From positions 62,001 through 126,000 of the forward strand of contig NZ_WUAF01000004.1 of NCBI RefSeq assembly GCF_009800965.1: a DNA stretch of 64,000 nt, in the 5' to 3' direction. Made by a program: the position numbers and the translations under genes. Source of the DNA: Cognatazoarcus halotolerans. GTDB lineage: Bacteria; Pseudomonadota; Gammaproteobacteria; Burkholderiales; Rhodocyclaceae. Shown here in pieces: positions 55,221-63,321 of this stretch (within the stretch, counting starts at the first letter, position 1; every line of letters starts with the position of its first letter). The notes under the pieces were generated by a model, which was given only the letters and a program-made list of their open reading frames with translations, was not told the DNA's origin and searched no databases.

Positions 55221-57001
55221 GCCAGCGGATCTTCATCGGGTGTCGGCGCCACCCCCGGCCGCAGCACGAACAGGCTGTACCAGATCGCGAGGTGCAGCAG
55301 CCGCCACAGCGCTTCGGCGCTGCGGCCGTTGGTGCGCTGGTCGGAAAACAGCCGGGCCACGCCGGCAGGCTTGAACCACTGCGCAACGACAGCGCTCGCC
55401 ATCAACGCCGGCTCCAGCCTGTCGAGATACTCGTCGCGCAGCAGGTGCCCGATCGGCGCGTGAAAACCGCGCTTGCGTTGCATCACGTGATCGCGCGGCA
55501 GATGGGCGCTTGCCCACTCGCGCAGGAAATACTTGCCCATCCGGCCGCGGACCTTGAGGCGGTCAGCGAGCGAAAGGCCGAAGCGGACGATCGCCGGATC
55601 CACAAAGGGCATGCGCACCGACGCTTCGGTATCGTTGAGGTTTCTCCCCACCTTGACGGCCAGGGTGTTCGGAAAGACGGTATCCAGCTCGATGGTCTGG
55701 GCGCGCCTCAGCCAGCTGTGCTCGCGTGAGGTGGCCGTCCACCCGGCGATCAGATCCGCGCGCTTCGACGCTCCCGGCTCGAGCAGGTGCTCCCCCAGGA
55801 TTGCGGCCACCTGGGCTGTTTTCCAGAGGCCATGAGTTCGCCAGCCTCCCGTGCCGGGTACAAGGATGTTGGCAAAACATCGCTGGAAGGCCTTGCGCCG
55901 ATAGGCGCCGTCGCCGGCGAATACGTCGTCGGCGCCCTCGCCGGTAAAGATCGTGCAGTCGCTCGAAAACGCCGCCGAGGCCAGCGATGTGGGCAACGCG
56001 GCCGGGTCGTCCATCAGCTCGTCGGTCCGCCACACCATCCACGGGATATGTCGCCATAAAGCCTCGCGGCCGAGCCTGAGCTCCCTGTGACGGGTCGCGA
56101 ACAGCTCGGCGATTCGCCTCGCGGCGGCGAGCTCGTCGCGCGCCTGAGTGAAGTCGTACCCCACCGCCAGGGTCTGGACCGGCGCATCGGCAGTCCTGCT
56201 CAGCGCGCTGCAGATGAGCGCCGAATCGAGCCCGCCCGACAGCAACAGGCCGCACGGCCGCTGTGGATCGACCATGGCGGCGATGGTTGGCTCGAAGAGC
56301 GCGTCGAACTGGCGTCTGGCGCTGTAGAAGTCCGAGATGAGCGCGCTGCCGTACCGGCTGACGGTGACGCTCCGGCGGCGGATACGCAGTTCCCTGTCGA
56401 CCTCGATCAGCTCTCCGGGCATGAGGCGTTCGATACCGCACAGTGCGGTCCGCTTGTCCCCACTGAAGCCATGATCCAGGAACATCGCGAGGACGGCGGG
56501 GTTCGCTTCCGGCCGCTCGCCGAGCAGGCTGGCGAACGAGCCGAGTTCGGTCGCGAAGGCAATCCGGTCGGATCGGATCGCGACGTAGAGCGGCATCACG
56601 CCAGCGGCATCGCGACCGAGTACCAGCGTGCCGTCGACGTCGTCGTGCAGGGCAAAAGCGCAGCCGAGCCCGCCACCGAGCTCGACCAGTGCGAGAGCAT
56701 CGAGCGTCGCCGAAAGCACCTGCGATGCCCTGACCAGCGCCGCACCTTGCCGGCCACCGCCGGTGACGACGAGCTGACGTCGTCGGTCGGTGGAGCGCAG
56801 GCGAAGTGCGGACGGGCCGCTCCACAGGGCCAGAGCCGGCAACGGACGTAAAGCCGGGCCCGCATCGAGAACCCCCGGTAGCGGCATGCGACCGCGGTCT
56901 CCGTGAGCGAGCCGGAACACGCCGGCAAAGCCACGACATCCGGCGCCGGAGGATTCGAGCCCCGCCACGGACTCGAATCTGCTTCCGTCAAAGACATCCA
57001 T
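55208..57001 (-). CDS. Asparagine synthase-related protein lacking the N-terminal catalytic Cys
   Basis: 597 aa with a glutaminase-like N-terminal half (LGCAFALHDDVDGTLVLGRD, MPLYVAI, FATELGSF) and a C-terminal synthetase half with the PP-loop SGGLDSAL and GEGADDVFAGDGAYRR. Class II amidotransferases need Cys at position 2 (MCGIAG). Here the protein begins MDVFDGSRF, and the nearest match is CRGFAGVF at residue 22. Glutaminase activity is thus doubtful, unless a different start is used. It probably amidates a sugar or carboxylate in the same pathway as the two transferases, ammonia-dependent. First gene of the three-gene operon. Confidence 0.85.
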   Translation of the reverse strand: MDVFDGSRFESVAGLESSGAGCRGFAGVFRLAHGDRGRMPLPGVLDAGPALRPLPALALWSGPSALRLRSTDRRRQLVVTGGGRQGAALVRASQVLSATLDALALVELGGGLGCAFALHDDVDGTLVLGRDAAGVMPLYVAIRSDRIAFATELGSFASLLGERPEANPAVLAMFLDHGFSGDKRTALCGIERLMPGELIEVDRELRIRRRSVTVSRYGSALISDFYSARRQFDALFEPTIAAMVDPQRPCGLLLSGGLDSALICSALSRTADAPVQTLAVGYDFTQARDELAAARRIAELFATRHRELRLGREALWRHIPWMVWRTDELMDDPAALPTSLASAAFSSDCTIFTGEGADDVFAGDGAYRRKAFQRCFANILVPGTGGWRTHGLWKTAQVAAILGEHLLEPGASKRADLIAGWTATSREHSWLRRAQTIELDTVFPNTLAVKVGRNLNDTEASVRMPFVDPAIVRFGLSLADRLKVRGRMGKYFLREWASAHLPRDHVMQRKRGFHAPIGHLLRDEYLDRLEPALMASAVVAQWFKPAGVARLFSDQRTNGRSAEALWRLLHLAIWYSLFVLRPGVAPTPDEDPLAWIL

Positions 57002-57062
57002 TCCGGCCCCCCGTCCCGCCGAGCACCCTGCGGTGCGATGGGGAAGAGCCTAGGGGACGATA

Positions 57063-57078
57063 CTTAGCCGGGAATTAG
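57063..57078 (-). promoter_or_regulatory. Shared 16-bp element, copy at the asnB-like operon
   Basis: Reads CTTAGCCGGGAATTAG on the plus strand; coding strand CTAA-N7-CTAAG with an 11-bp repeat. TAGGCT follows CTAAG after exactly 10 bp as a possible -10. It lies 62 bp before the start codon of the AsnB-like gene. Confidence 0.62.
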
Positions 57079-57150
57079 GGTCGGGGCAGCCACGCCGCCA
57101 CGACAGGGTGCATCGACGCTTCCAACGCGGTCTTCCGCGAGGATGGTCGA

Positions 57151-57181
57151 CAAAAAGGCCGGTGCATCGCTGCACCGGCCT
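57151..57181 (-). terminator. Intrinsic terminator of the pot-gab operon
   Basis: Perfect 11-bp stem (AGGCCGGTGCA with its complement) around a four-base loop (57156-57181). On the minus strand it is followed by TTTTTG. It lies 55 bp after the gabT stop. Confidence 0.88.
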
Positions 57182-57236
57182 GAGCCCAGGTGCCCGGCCG
57201 GACCCGAAGGAAACCGGACCGGGCCGTGCCGGCGGC

Positions 57237-58541
57237 TTAGCCTGCCGCGGCCTCGATCGAGGCGGCGAGGATGTCGAGGCCTTCGTCGAGCACGTTCTGC
57301 TCGATGGTGAGCGGCACCATCAGGCGCAGCACGTTGCCGTAGATGCCGCACGAGAGCAGCAGCAGCCCGCGCTTGAGCGCTTCGGCGACGATCGCCTTGA
57401 CGAGATCGGCGGCCGGTCTTGCGTGGTCGCCATCGTGGAAGAACTCCACCGCGACCATGGCACCGAGGCCACGCACGTCGCCGATGCACTTCTGGCGTCC
57501 GCCCAGCTCGCGCAGGCGGGCCTGCATGTGCGCGCCGATCTCGGTGGAGCGCTCGCACAGATTCTCGGATTCGACCACGTCGAGCACTGCCAGCGCCGCG
57601 GCACAGGCCATCGGCGCGCCGGCGTAGGTGCTGCCGAGGCCGCCCGGGCTGAGGCTGTCCATGATGTCGGCGCGTCCCACCACCGCGGCGATCGGAAAAC
57701 CGCCGCCGAGACCCTTGGCCATGGTGATGATGTCGGGTACCACGCCGCTGTGCTCCATCGCGAACATCTTGCCGGTACGGCCGACGCCGGTCTGAATCTC
57801 GTCGGCGATGAGCACGATGCCGTGCTTGTCGGCCAGCGCGCGCAGGCGCTGCAGGAACTCGGCCGGCGCCGGGTAGTAGCCGCCCTCGCCCTGCACCGGT
57901 TCGACGATGAAGGCGGCCACGCGCTTGGCCTCGATATCGTTCTTGAAGAGGGTCTCGATGCCGCGCATTGCATCATCCACGCTCACCCCGTGCAGCGCGC
58001 AGGGGTACGGCGCGTGGTAGATCTCGGCCGGGAAAGGACCGACGCCAAGCTTGTAGGGGTCGACCTTGCCGGTAAGCCCGAGGGTCAGCAGGGTACGGCC
58101 GTGGAAGGCGCCGGTGAAGGCGATGACCCCGGGGCGGCCGGTGTAGCCGCGGGCAATCTTGACCGCGTTCTCCACTGCCTCGGCACCGGTGCTGACGAAG
58201 AAGGTCTTCTTCGGGGCATCGCCGGGCGCCAGTTTGTTGAGGCGCTCGGCGAGGCGCAGGTAACCGTCATAGGCCACCACCTGGAAACAGGTGTGGCTGA
58301 AGTGCGGGATCTGCGCCTGCGCGGCGGCGACGACCTTGGGATGGCAGTGGCCGGTGTTGACCACGGCAATGCCGGCCACGAAGTCGATGTAGCGTCTGCC
58401 TTCCACATCCCACAGCTCGGCATTGAGCGCCTTGCTGGCAAAAAGCGGATGGGCCTGGCCAACGCCACGCGGCAGGGCGGCGCCACGGCGCGCCATGTAA
58501 TCCGCGTTGGTCATGCCCGGCGGCAGGGTGTTTGCATTCAT
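57237..58541 (-). CDS. gabT: 4-aminobutyrate aminotransferase
   Basis: Class III PLP aminotransferase of 434 aa converting 4-aminobutyrate and 2-oxoglutarate to succinate semialdehyde and glutamate. The PLP lysine is Lys276 in ITMAKGLGGGFP. GAEAVENAVKIAR binds the cofactor phosphate, and IADEIQTGVGRTG carries the PLP-ring Asp. Next to a succinate-semialdehyde dehydrogenase (32-bp gap), which supports GabT over ornithine aminotransferase. A 5-aminovalerate or putrescine role is also possible. Last gene of the operon. Confidence 0.92.
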   Translation of the reverse strand: MNANTLPPGMTNADYMARRGAALPRGVGQAHPLFASKALNAELWDVEGRRYIDFVAGIAVVNTGHCHPKVVAAAQAQIPHFSHTCFQVVAYDGYLRLAERLNKLAPGDAPKKTFFVSTGAEAVENAVKIARGYTGRPGVIAFTGAFHGRTLLTLGLTGKVDPYKLGVGPFPAEIYHAPYPCALHGVSVDDAMRGIETLFKNDIEAKRVAAFIVEPVQGEGGYYPAPAEFLQRLRALADKHGIVLIADEIQTGVGRTGKMFAMEHSGVVPDIITMAKGLGGGFPIAAVVGRADIMDSLSPGGLGSTYAGAPMACAAALAVLDVVESENLCERSTEIGAHMQARLRELGGRQKCIGDVRGLGAMVAVEFFHDGDHARPAADLVKAIVAEALKRGLLLLSCGIYGNVLRLMVPLTIEQNVLDEGLDILAASIEAAAG

Positions 58542-58573
58542 GCTGTTCTCCTGGGTTTAAAGAGCGGTCGTGC

Positions 58574-60034
58574 TTATTGCACGCCGCCCATGCACAAGTA
58601 TTTGATTTCCAGAAAGTCCTCGATGCCGTACTTGGAGCCCTCGCGCCCCAGGCCCGACGACTTCATGCCGCCGAAGGGCGCGACCTCGGTCGAGATGATT
58701 CCGGTGTTGATGCCGACGATGCCGTACTCGAGCGCGGCCGAGACCCGCCACACCCGGTTCATGCCGGCAGCGTAGAAGTAGGCGGCGAGGCCGAACTCGG
58801 TGTCGTTCGCCATGCGGATCGCCTCGGCCTCGTCCTTGAAGCGGAACAGCGGCGCCACCGGCCCGAAGGTTTCCTCGCGCGCCACCATCATGTCGGTAGT
58901 CACGTCGGCGAGGATGGTGGGCTCGAAGAAGCTGCGGCCGAGCGCGTGACGCTTGCCACCGGCAATCACCCGGGCACCCTTGCCGAGCGCATCGGCAATG
59001 TGTTCCTCGACCTTCTCGACCGCATTCATGTCGATCAGCGGCCCCTGGCTGGTGCCGGCTTCGAGGCCGTTGCCGACCTTGAGCTTGGCCACCGCGGCGG
59101 CGAGCTTGTCGGCGAAGGCGTCATACACGCCCTCTTGCACCAGCAGGCGGTTGGCGCACACGCAGGTCTGGCCACTGTTGCGATACTTGGAGGCGAGCGC
59201 GCCCTCCACCGCCGCGTCGAGGTCGGCGTCGTCGAAGACGATGAAGGGGGCGTTGCCGCCGAGCTCCAGCGACAGCTTCTTGACCGTCGGCGCGCACTGC
59301 GCGGCCAGCTTGACACCGACTTCGGTCGAGCCGGTGAAGGTGAGCTTGCGCACGATCGGGTTTTCGGTGAGCTCGCCGCCGATCTCGCCGGCCGAACCGG
59401 TGACCACACTGAAGACACCCTTCGGCACGCCGGCACGCTCGGCCAGCACCGCCAGCGCCAGCGCCGAGTACGGCGTCTGGCTGGCGGGCTTGAGCACCAT
59501 GGTGCAGCCGGCAGCAAGCGCGGGGCCGGCCTTGCGGGTGATCATGGCGGAGGGGAAGTTCCACGGCGTGATCGCCGCGCACACGCCGATCGGCTCCTTG
59601 GTGACGACGATGCGCTTGTCCGGCTGGTGGCCGGGGATCACATCGCCGTAAATGCGCTTGCCCTCTTCGGCGAACCACTCGATGAAGGATGCGGCGTAGC
59701 CGATCTCGCCACGCGATTCGGTGAGCGACTTGCCCTGCTCGGAGGTCATCAGCACGGCGAGGTCTTCCTGATGCTCGAGCATGAGCTCGAACCAGCGGCG
59801 CAGGATCTTCGAACGCGCCCCGGCGGTCAGCGCGCGCCACGCCGGCCATGCCGCGTTGGCGGCCTCGATGGCACGGCGGGTTTCGGCGCGGCCCATCTTC
59901 GGCACCGTGCCGAGGCTTTCACCGGTGGCCGGATTGGTGACTTCGATGGTCGCGCCGGCATCGGCATCGACCCATTCACCATCGATGTAGCAGCGGGTGC
60001 GGAAGAGTGCGGCGTCTTTTAGATTGAGGCTCAT
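58574..60034 (-). CDS. gabD: NAD(P)-dependent succinate-semialdehyde dehydrogenase
   Basis: Aldehyde dehydrogenase of 486 aa. The catalytic base is Glu257 (LELGGNAPF) and the nucleophile Cys291 (SGQTCVCANR), with Cys293 the second conserved cysteine of GabD. The cofactor region is ITPWNFP and FTGSTEVG. It completes the GABA shunt to succinate with gabT. Located 27 bp after the PotC-like gene, in one operon with the transporter. Confidence 0.92.
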   Translation of the reverse strand: MSLNLKDAALFRTRCYIDGEWVDADAGATIEVTNPATGESLGTVPKMGRAETRRAIEAANAAWPAWRALTAGARSKILRRWFELMLEHQEDLAVLMTSEQGKSLTESRGEIGYAASFIEWFAEEGKRIYGDVIPGHQPDKRIVVTKEPIGVCAAITPWNFPSAMITRKAGPALAAGCTMVLKPASQTPYSALALAVLAERAGVPKGVFSVVTGSAGEIGGELTENPIVRKLTFTGSTEVGVKLAAQCAPTVKKLSLELGGNAPFIVFDDADLDAAVEGALASKYRNSGQTCVCANRLLVQEGVYDAFADKLAAAVAKLKVGNGLEAGTSQGPLIDMNAVEKVEEHIADALGKGARVIAGGKRHALGRSFFEPTILADVTTDMMVAREETFGPVAPLFRFKDEAEAIRMANDTEFGLAAYFYAAGMNRVWRVSAALEYGIVGINTGIISTEVAPFGGMKSSGLGREGSKYGIEDFLEIKYLCMGGVQ

Positions 60035-60061
60035 GATTATTGTCCGTGAAAGTTGGGGAGG

Positions 60062-60886
60062 TCAGCTGCGGATGCCGCGGATGCGTTCGTTGCGACGTCG
60101 CAGTGCCTCAAGGGTAATCAACATCAGGGTCGACAGCACGATGAGGATGGTCGCCACCGCGGCGATCGCCGGGCTGATGTTCTCGCGGATGCCGGCAAAC
60201 ATCTGGCGCGGCAGCGTGGCCTGTTCCGGGCTCGCCAGGAACAGGGTCACCACCACCTCGTCGAAGGACGTCGCGAAGGCGAACAGGCCGCCGGAGATGA
60301 TGCCGGGCAGCACCAGCGGCAGGGTGACCTTGAAGAAGGCGCTCACCGGGTTGGCACCGAGGCTCGCAGCGGCACGCACCAGGTTGAAGTCGAAGCCCTG
60401 CAGCGTGGCGGTGACGGTGGTCACCACGAAGGGCACGCCGAGCACCGCGTGGGCGATGATCAGGCCGGTATAGCTGCCGGTGAGGCCGAGCGGCGCGAAG
60501 ACGATGTACATCGCCACGCCGGCGATCACGACGGGCACCACCATCGGCGAGATCAGCACCGCGGTGAGTAGCGCCTTGCCCGGGAAATCGGTCCGTACCA
60601 GGCCGATCGCGGCGAGGGTGCCGAGGATCATCGCCAGCAGGGTCGACAGCGGCGAGACGATGAGGCTGTTGAGCATCGCCTTCTGCCAGACGGCCGAATT
60701 CATGATCTCGGCGTACCAGCGCGTCGAGAAGCCGCCCATCGGATACATCAGGAAGGTGTCCGAATTGAATGACAGCGGCACCACCACCAGGATCGGCAGG
60801 AACAGGAACAGCAGCACCAGTCCGACCAGGCCGCGCATGGCGTAGTACCAGACGCGCTCGACGGGAGAAGCATAGGGTTGCAGCAT
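60062..60886 (-). CDS. Polyamine-type ABC transporter permease, PotC-like
   Basis: 274 aa with six membrane helices. The EAA loop contacting the ATPase is visible as LVRAAASLGANPVSAFFKVTLPLVLPG. FSTRWYAEI and an FDEVVVTLF segment are typical of PotC/PotI. Starts 10 bp after the PotB-like gene. Substrate is likely putrescine, spermidine or GABA in view of gabD-gabT. Confidence 0.92.
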   Translation of the reverse strand: MLQPYASPVERVWYYAMRGLVGLVLLFLFLPILVVVPLSFNSDTFLMYPMGGFSTRWYAEIMNSAVWQKAMLNSLIVSPLSTLLAMILGTLAAIGLVRTDFPGKALLTAVLISPMVVPVVIAGVAMYIVFAPLGLTGSYTGLIIAHAVLGVPFVVTTVTATLQGFDFNLVRAAASLGANPVSAFFKVTLPLVLPGIISGGLFAFATSFDEVVVTLFLASPEQATLPRQMFAGIRENISPAIAAVATILIVLSTLMLITLEALRRRNERIRGIRS

Positions 60887-60896
60887 GTCGGTCTCC

Positions 60897-62162
60897 TCAG
60901 CGCGCCTTCACTGCCTTGGCCGACGGGCCGAGGTAGCGGGAATAGATCATGTAGAGCACCAGCGTGGCCGCCAGCAGCACCGCCGACAGTGCGGCCGCCA
61001 TGCCCCAGTTGATGGTCTGGTTGGTATAGAAGGCGATGAAGTAGCTCAGCATCTGCTCCTGCGGCCCGCCAAGCAGTGCGGGGGTGATGTAGTAGCCCAT
61101 GCACATGATGAACACCAGCAGGCCGCCGGCGCCGATGCCCGGCAGGGTCTGCGGGAAATACACCTTCCAGAAGCTCTTGAAGGGCGGGCAGCCGAGCGAT
61201 ACCGCGGCACGCATGTACACCGGGGAGATGCCTTTCATCACCGAATACAGCGGCAGCACCATGAAGGGCAGCAGGATGTGCACCATAGCGATATAGACGC
61301 CGGTACGGTTGAACAGCAGCGGCACCGGGCTGTTGGTGAGGCCGAGCCACATCAGCAGCTTGTTGATGAGGCCCTCGTTCTGCAGCAAAACGATCCATGC
61401 CGCGACCCGCACCAGCACCGAGGTCCAGAAAGGCAGCAGCACGAAGATCATCAGCGTATTGCCGTGCTTGACCGGCAGGTTCGCCATCAGGTACGCCACC
61501 GGAAAACCCAGCGCCATGCACAGGCCGGTGACGATCAGGCTCATCCAGAAGGTGCGCGCCAGCACGTCCACATAGACCGCCTCTTCGGGCGGCGCGGTGA
61601 CGATGTCGCCCTTGGCGTCGACGCTGCGGTCGATCGCGGCGAGCAGGTAGAAGGCGGTGGTGGCAGAGCCCGAGCGCTTGATCGCCTGCCACGGCTCGAC
61701 GGTGCCCCAGCGCTCGTCGATCTCGATCAGCGCGCTGCGCGCCGGTTCGCCCTCGGCGAGCGGCAGCTTGCGCGCGGTCTTCATGATCAGCGAGCGGTAA
61801 CCGGTCTCCTCGCGGTTCAGGCGCTTGGCGACCGCCGCGATCGCCGGGCTGCCCCTGGCAGCCTCGAGCTCTCCGGCCAGCGCCTTGAATGCCGCCTCGG
61901 GCGGTACCTCGCGACCGTCCCAAGCCTTGAGCGCACGCAGGGTCTGCGGAAGATTGTCGTGCACCTCCGGGTTCTCGACGCTCTTGGTCATCAGCGAAGC
62001 GATCGGCCACACGAAGACCAGCAGCACGAACAATGCGAGCGGCAGGATCAGGGTACCGTAGAGCAGCTTCTTGCGAAGTTCGGCACGGCGCAGTCGCTTC
62101 TTGAGCGACGGCTCGGGCCGGGTCGAGACAATCCCGGCGGCGGTCGGTGAGGCTGCGGTCAT
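60897..62162 (-). CDS. Polyamine-type ABC transporter permease, PotB-like, with large external insert
   Basis: 421 aa, against about 285 for E. coli PotB. TM1 (about residues 35-57) is followed by about 130 residues of soluble, mostly helical sequence (from SVENPEVHDN to VTAPPEEAV), which should lie in the periplasm before the usual permease core. The EAA loop is YMRAAVSLGCPPFKSFWKVY. Start at 62162 chosen. Insert function unknown. Confidence 0.9.
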   Translation of the reverse strand: MTAASPTAAGIVSTRPEPSLKKRLRRAELRKKLLYGTLILPLALFVLLVFVWPIASLMTKSVENPEVHDNLPQTLRALKAWDGREVPPEAAFKALAGELEAARGSPAIAAVAKRLNREETGYRSLIMKTARKLPLAEGEPARSALIEIDERWGTVEPWQAIKRSGSATTAFYLLAAIDRSVDAKGDIVTAPPEEAVYVDVLARTFWMSLIVTGLCMALGFPVAYLMANLPVKHGNTLMIFVLLPFWTSVLVRVAAWIVLLQNEGLINKLLMWLGLTNSPVPLLFNRTGVYIAMVHILLPFMVLPLYSVMKGISPVYMRAAVSLGCPPFKSFWKVYFPQTLPGIGAGGLLVFIMCMGYYITPALLGGPQEQMLSYFIAFYTNQTINWGMAAALSAVLLAATLVLYMIYSRYLGPSAKAVKAR

Positions 62163-62236
62163 GGCACTTTCCGGTTCAAGGGAGGAATCCGCGCCGGGGC
62201 TATTCAAGCGCCCGGCGCACGAAAGGTCCGATCAGC

Positions 62237-63277
62237 TCAGCGCGCGGCCCATGCGTTGAAGCGCTGCTCGAGATCCTCGCCGTTCTCGACCCAGAACTCG
62301 GTGTTGCTGGCCAGCGCGCCCTTGAGGTTCTGGGGTGCGGTCGGCAGATCGGCGGCAATCTTGGCATCGATGCCGTTGATGCCTTTCAGATGCGTCGGGC
62401 CGTACGGAATCTCTCCGGCGAACACGCGCTGATTCTCGGGCTGGCTGGCGAACTTGACGAACTTGTAGGCCTCGTCACGCTTGGGAGTGCCCTTGGGGAT
62501 GGCCCACGAATCGACGTCGTAGATGCTGCCGTTCCAGACCACCTTGAGGTTCTTGCCTTCCTTCTGTGCTGCAGCGATGCGGCCGTTGTACACCGAGCTC
62601 ATGACCACGTCGCCCGAGGCGAGCAGCTGCGGCGGCTGGGCGCCCGCTTCCCACCACTGGATGCTGGGCTTGAGTTCGTCGAGCTTCTTGAACGCGCGCT
62701 CCACACCGGCCTTGGTACCGAGCACCTTGTACACATCGGCGGGCGCGACACCGTCGGCCATCAGCGCGAATTCGAGGGTGAACTTGGCACCCTTGCGCAG
62801 GCCGCGCTTGCCCGGGAATTTCTTCACGTCCCAGAAGTCTGCCCAGGAGGTCGGCGCGGTCTTGAGCTTGTCGGCGTTATAGGCGATGGCGGTGGACCAC
62901 ACGAAGATGCCGATGCCGCAGTCGGACACAGCCTTGGGCAGGAAATCGCTCTTGGGTCCGATCCTGCTGTAATCGAGCTTCTCGTAGAGACCTTCTTCGC
63001 AGCCACGCACCAGCTCGGGCGATTCGACCTCGACCACGTCCCAGGTCACGTTGCTGGCTTCGACCATGGCCTTGATCTTGGCCTGTTCGCCGTTGTATTC
63101 GCCGGGCACGACCTTGCCCTGGCCACTCTTGTCGAAGGGCGCGTAGAAGGCCTTGGCCTGCGCCTTCTGGTTGGCGCCACCAAACGAGATGACGGTGATG
63201 TCTGCGGCAGCGCTGCCGGCGACAGCCATCGCGGCGACGGCGATGACGCTACGGACGAAGGATTTATCGAGCTTCAT
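62237..63277 (-). CDS. Extracellular solute-binding protein of a polyamine-type ABC transporter, PotD-like
   Basis: 346 aa with Sec signal peptide (MKLDKSFVRS to SAAA, about residue 24). The mature protein starts ADITVISFGGANQ, with WDVVEVESPEL, VWSTAIAYN and WWEAGAQPPQLLASGD typical of family 1 polyamine/spermidine binding proteins. Start at 63277 chosen over a 59-residue longer frame without signal. Gap of 74 bp to the PotB-like gene. Confidence 0.92.
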   Translation of the reverse strand: MKLDKSFVRSVIAVAAMAVAGSAAADITVISFGGANQKAQAKAFYAPFDKSGQGKVVPGEYNGEQAKIKAMVEASNVTWDVVEVESPELVRGCEEGLYEKLDYSRIGPKSDFLPKAVSDCGIGIFVWSTAIAYNADKLKTAPTSWADFWDVKKFPGKRGLRKGAKFTLEFALMADGVAPADVYKVLGTKAGVERAFKKLDELKPSIQWWEAGAQPPQLLASGDVVMSSVYNGRIAAAQKEGKNLKVVWNGSIYDVDSWAIPKGTPKRDEAYKFVKFASQPENQRVFAGEIPYGPTHLKGINGIDAKIAADLPTAPQNLKGALASNTEFWVENGEDLEQRFNAWAAR

Positions 63278-63321
63278 GAAGCGGACTCCTGCGGTTGTCT
63301 TGGGTGTGGGTGGTGGAGATG

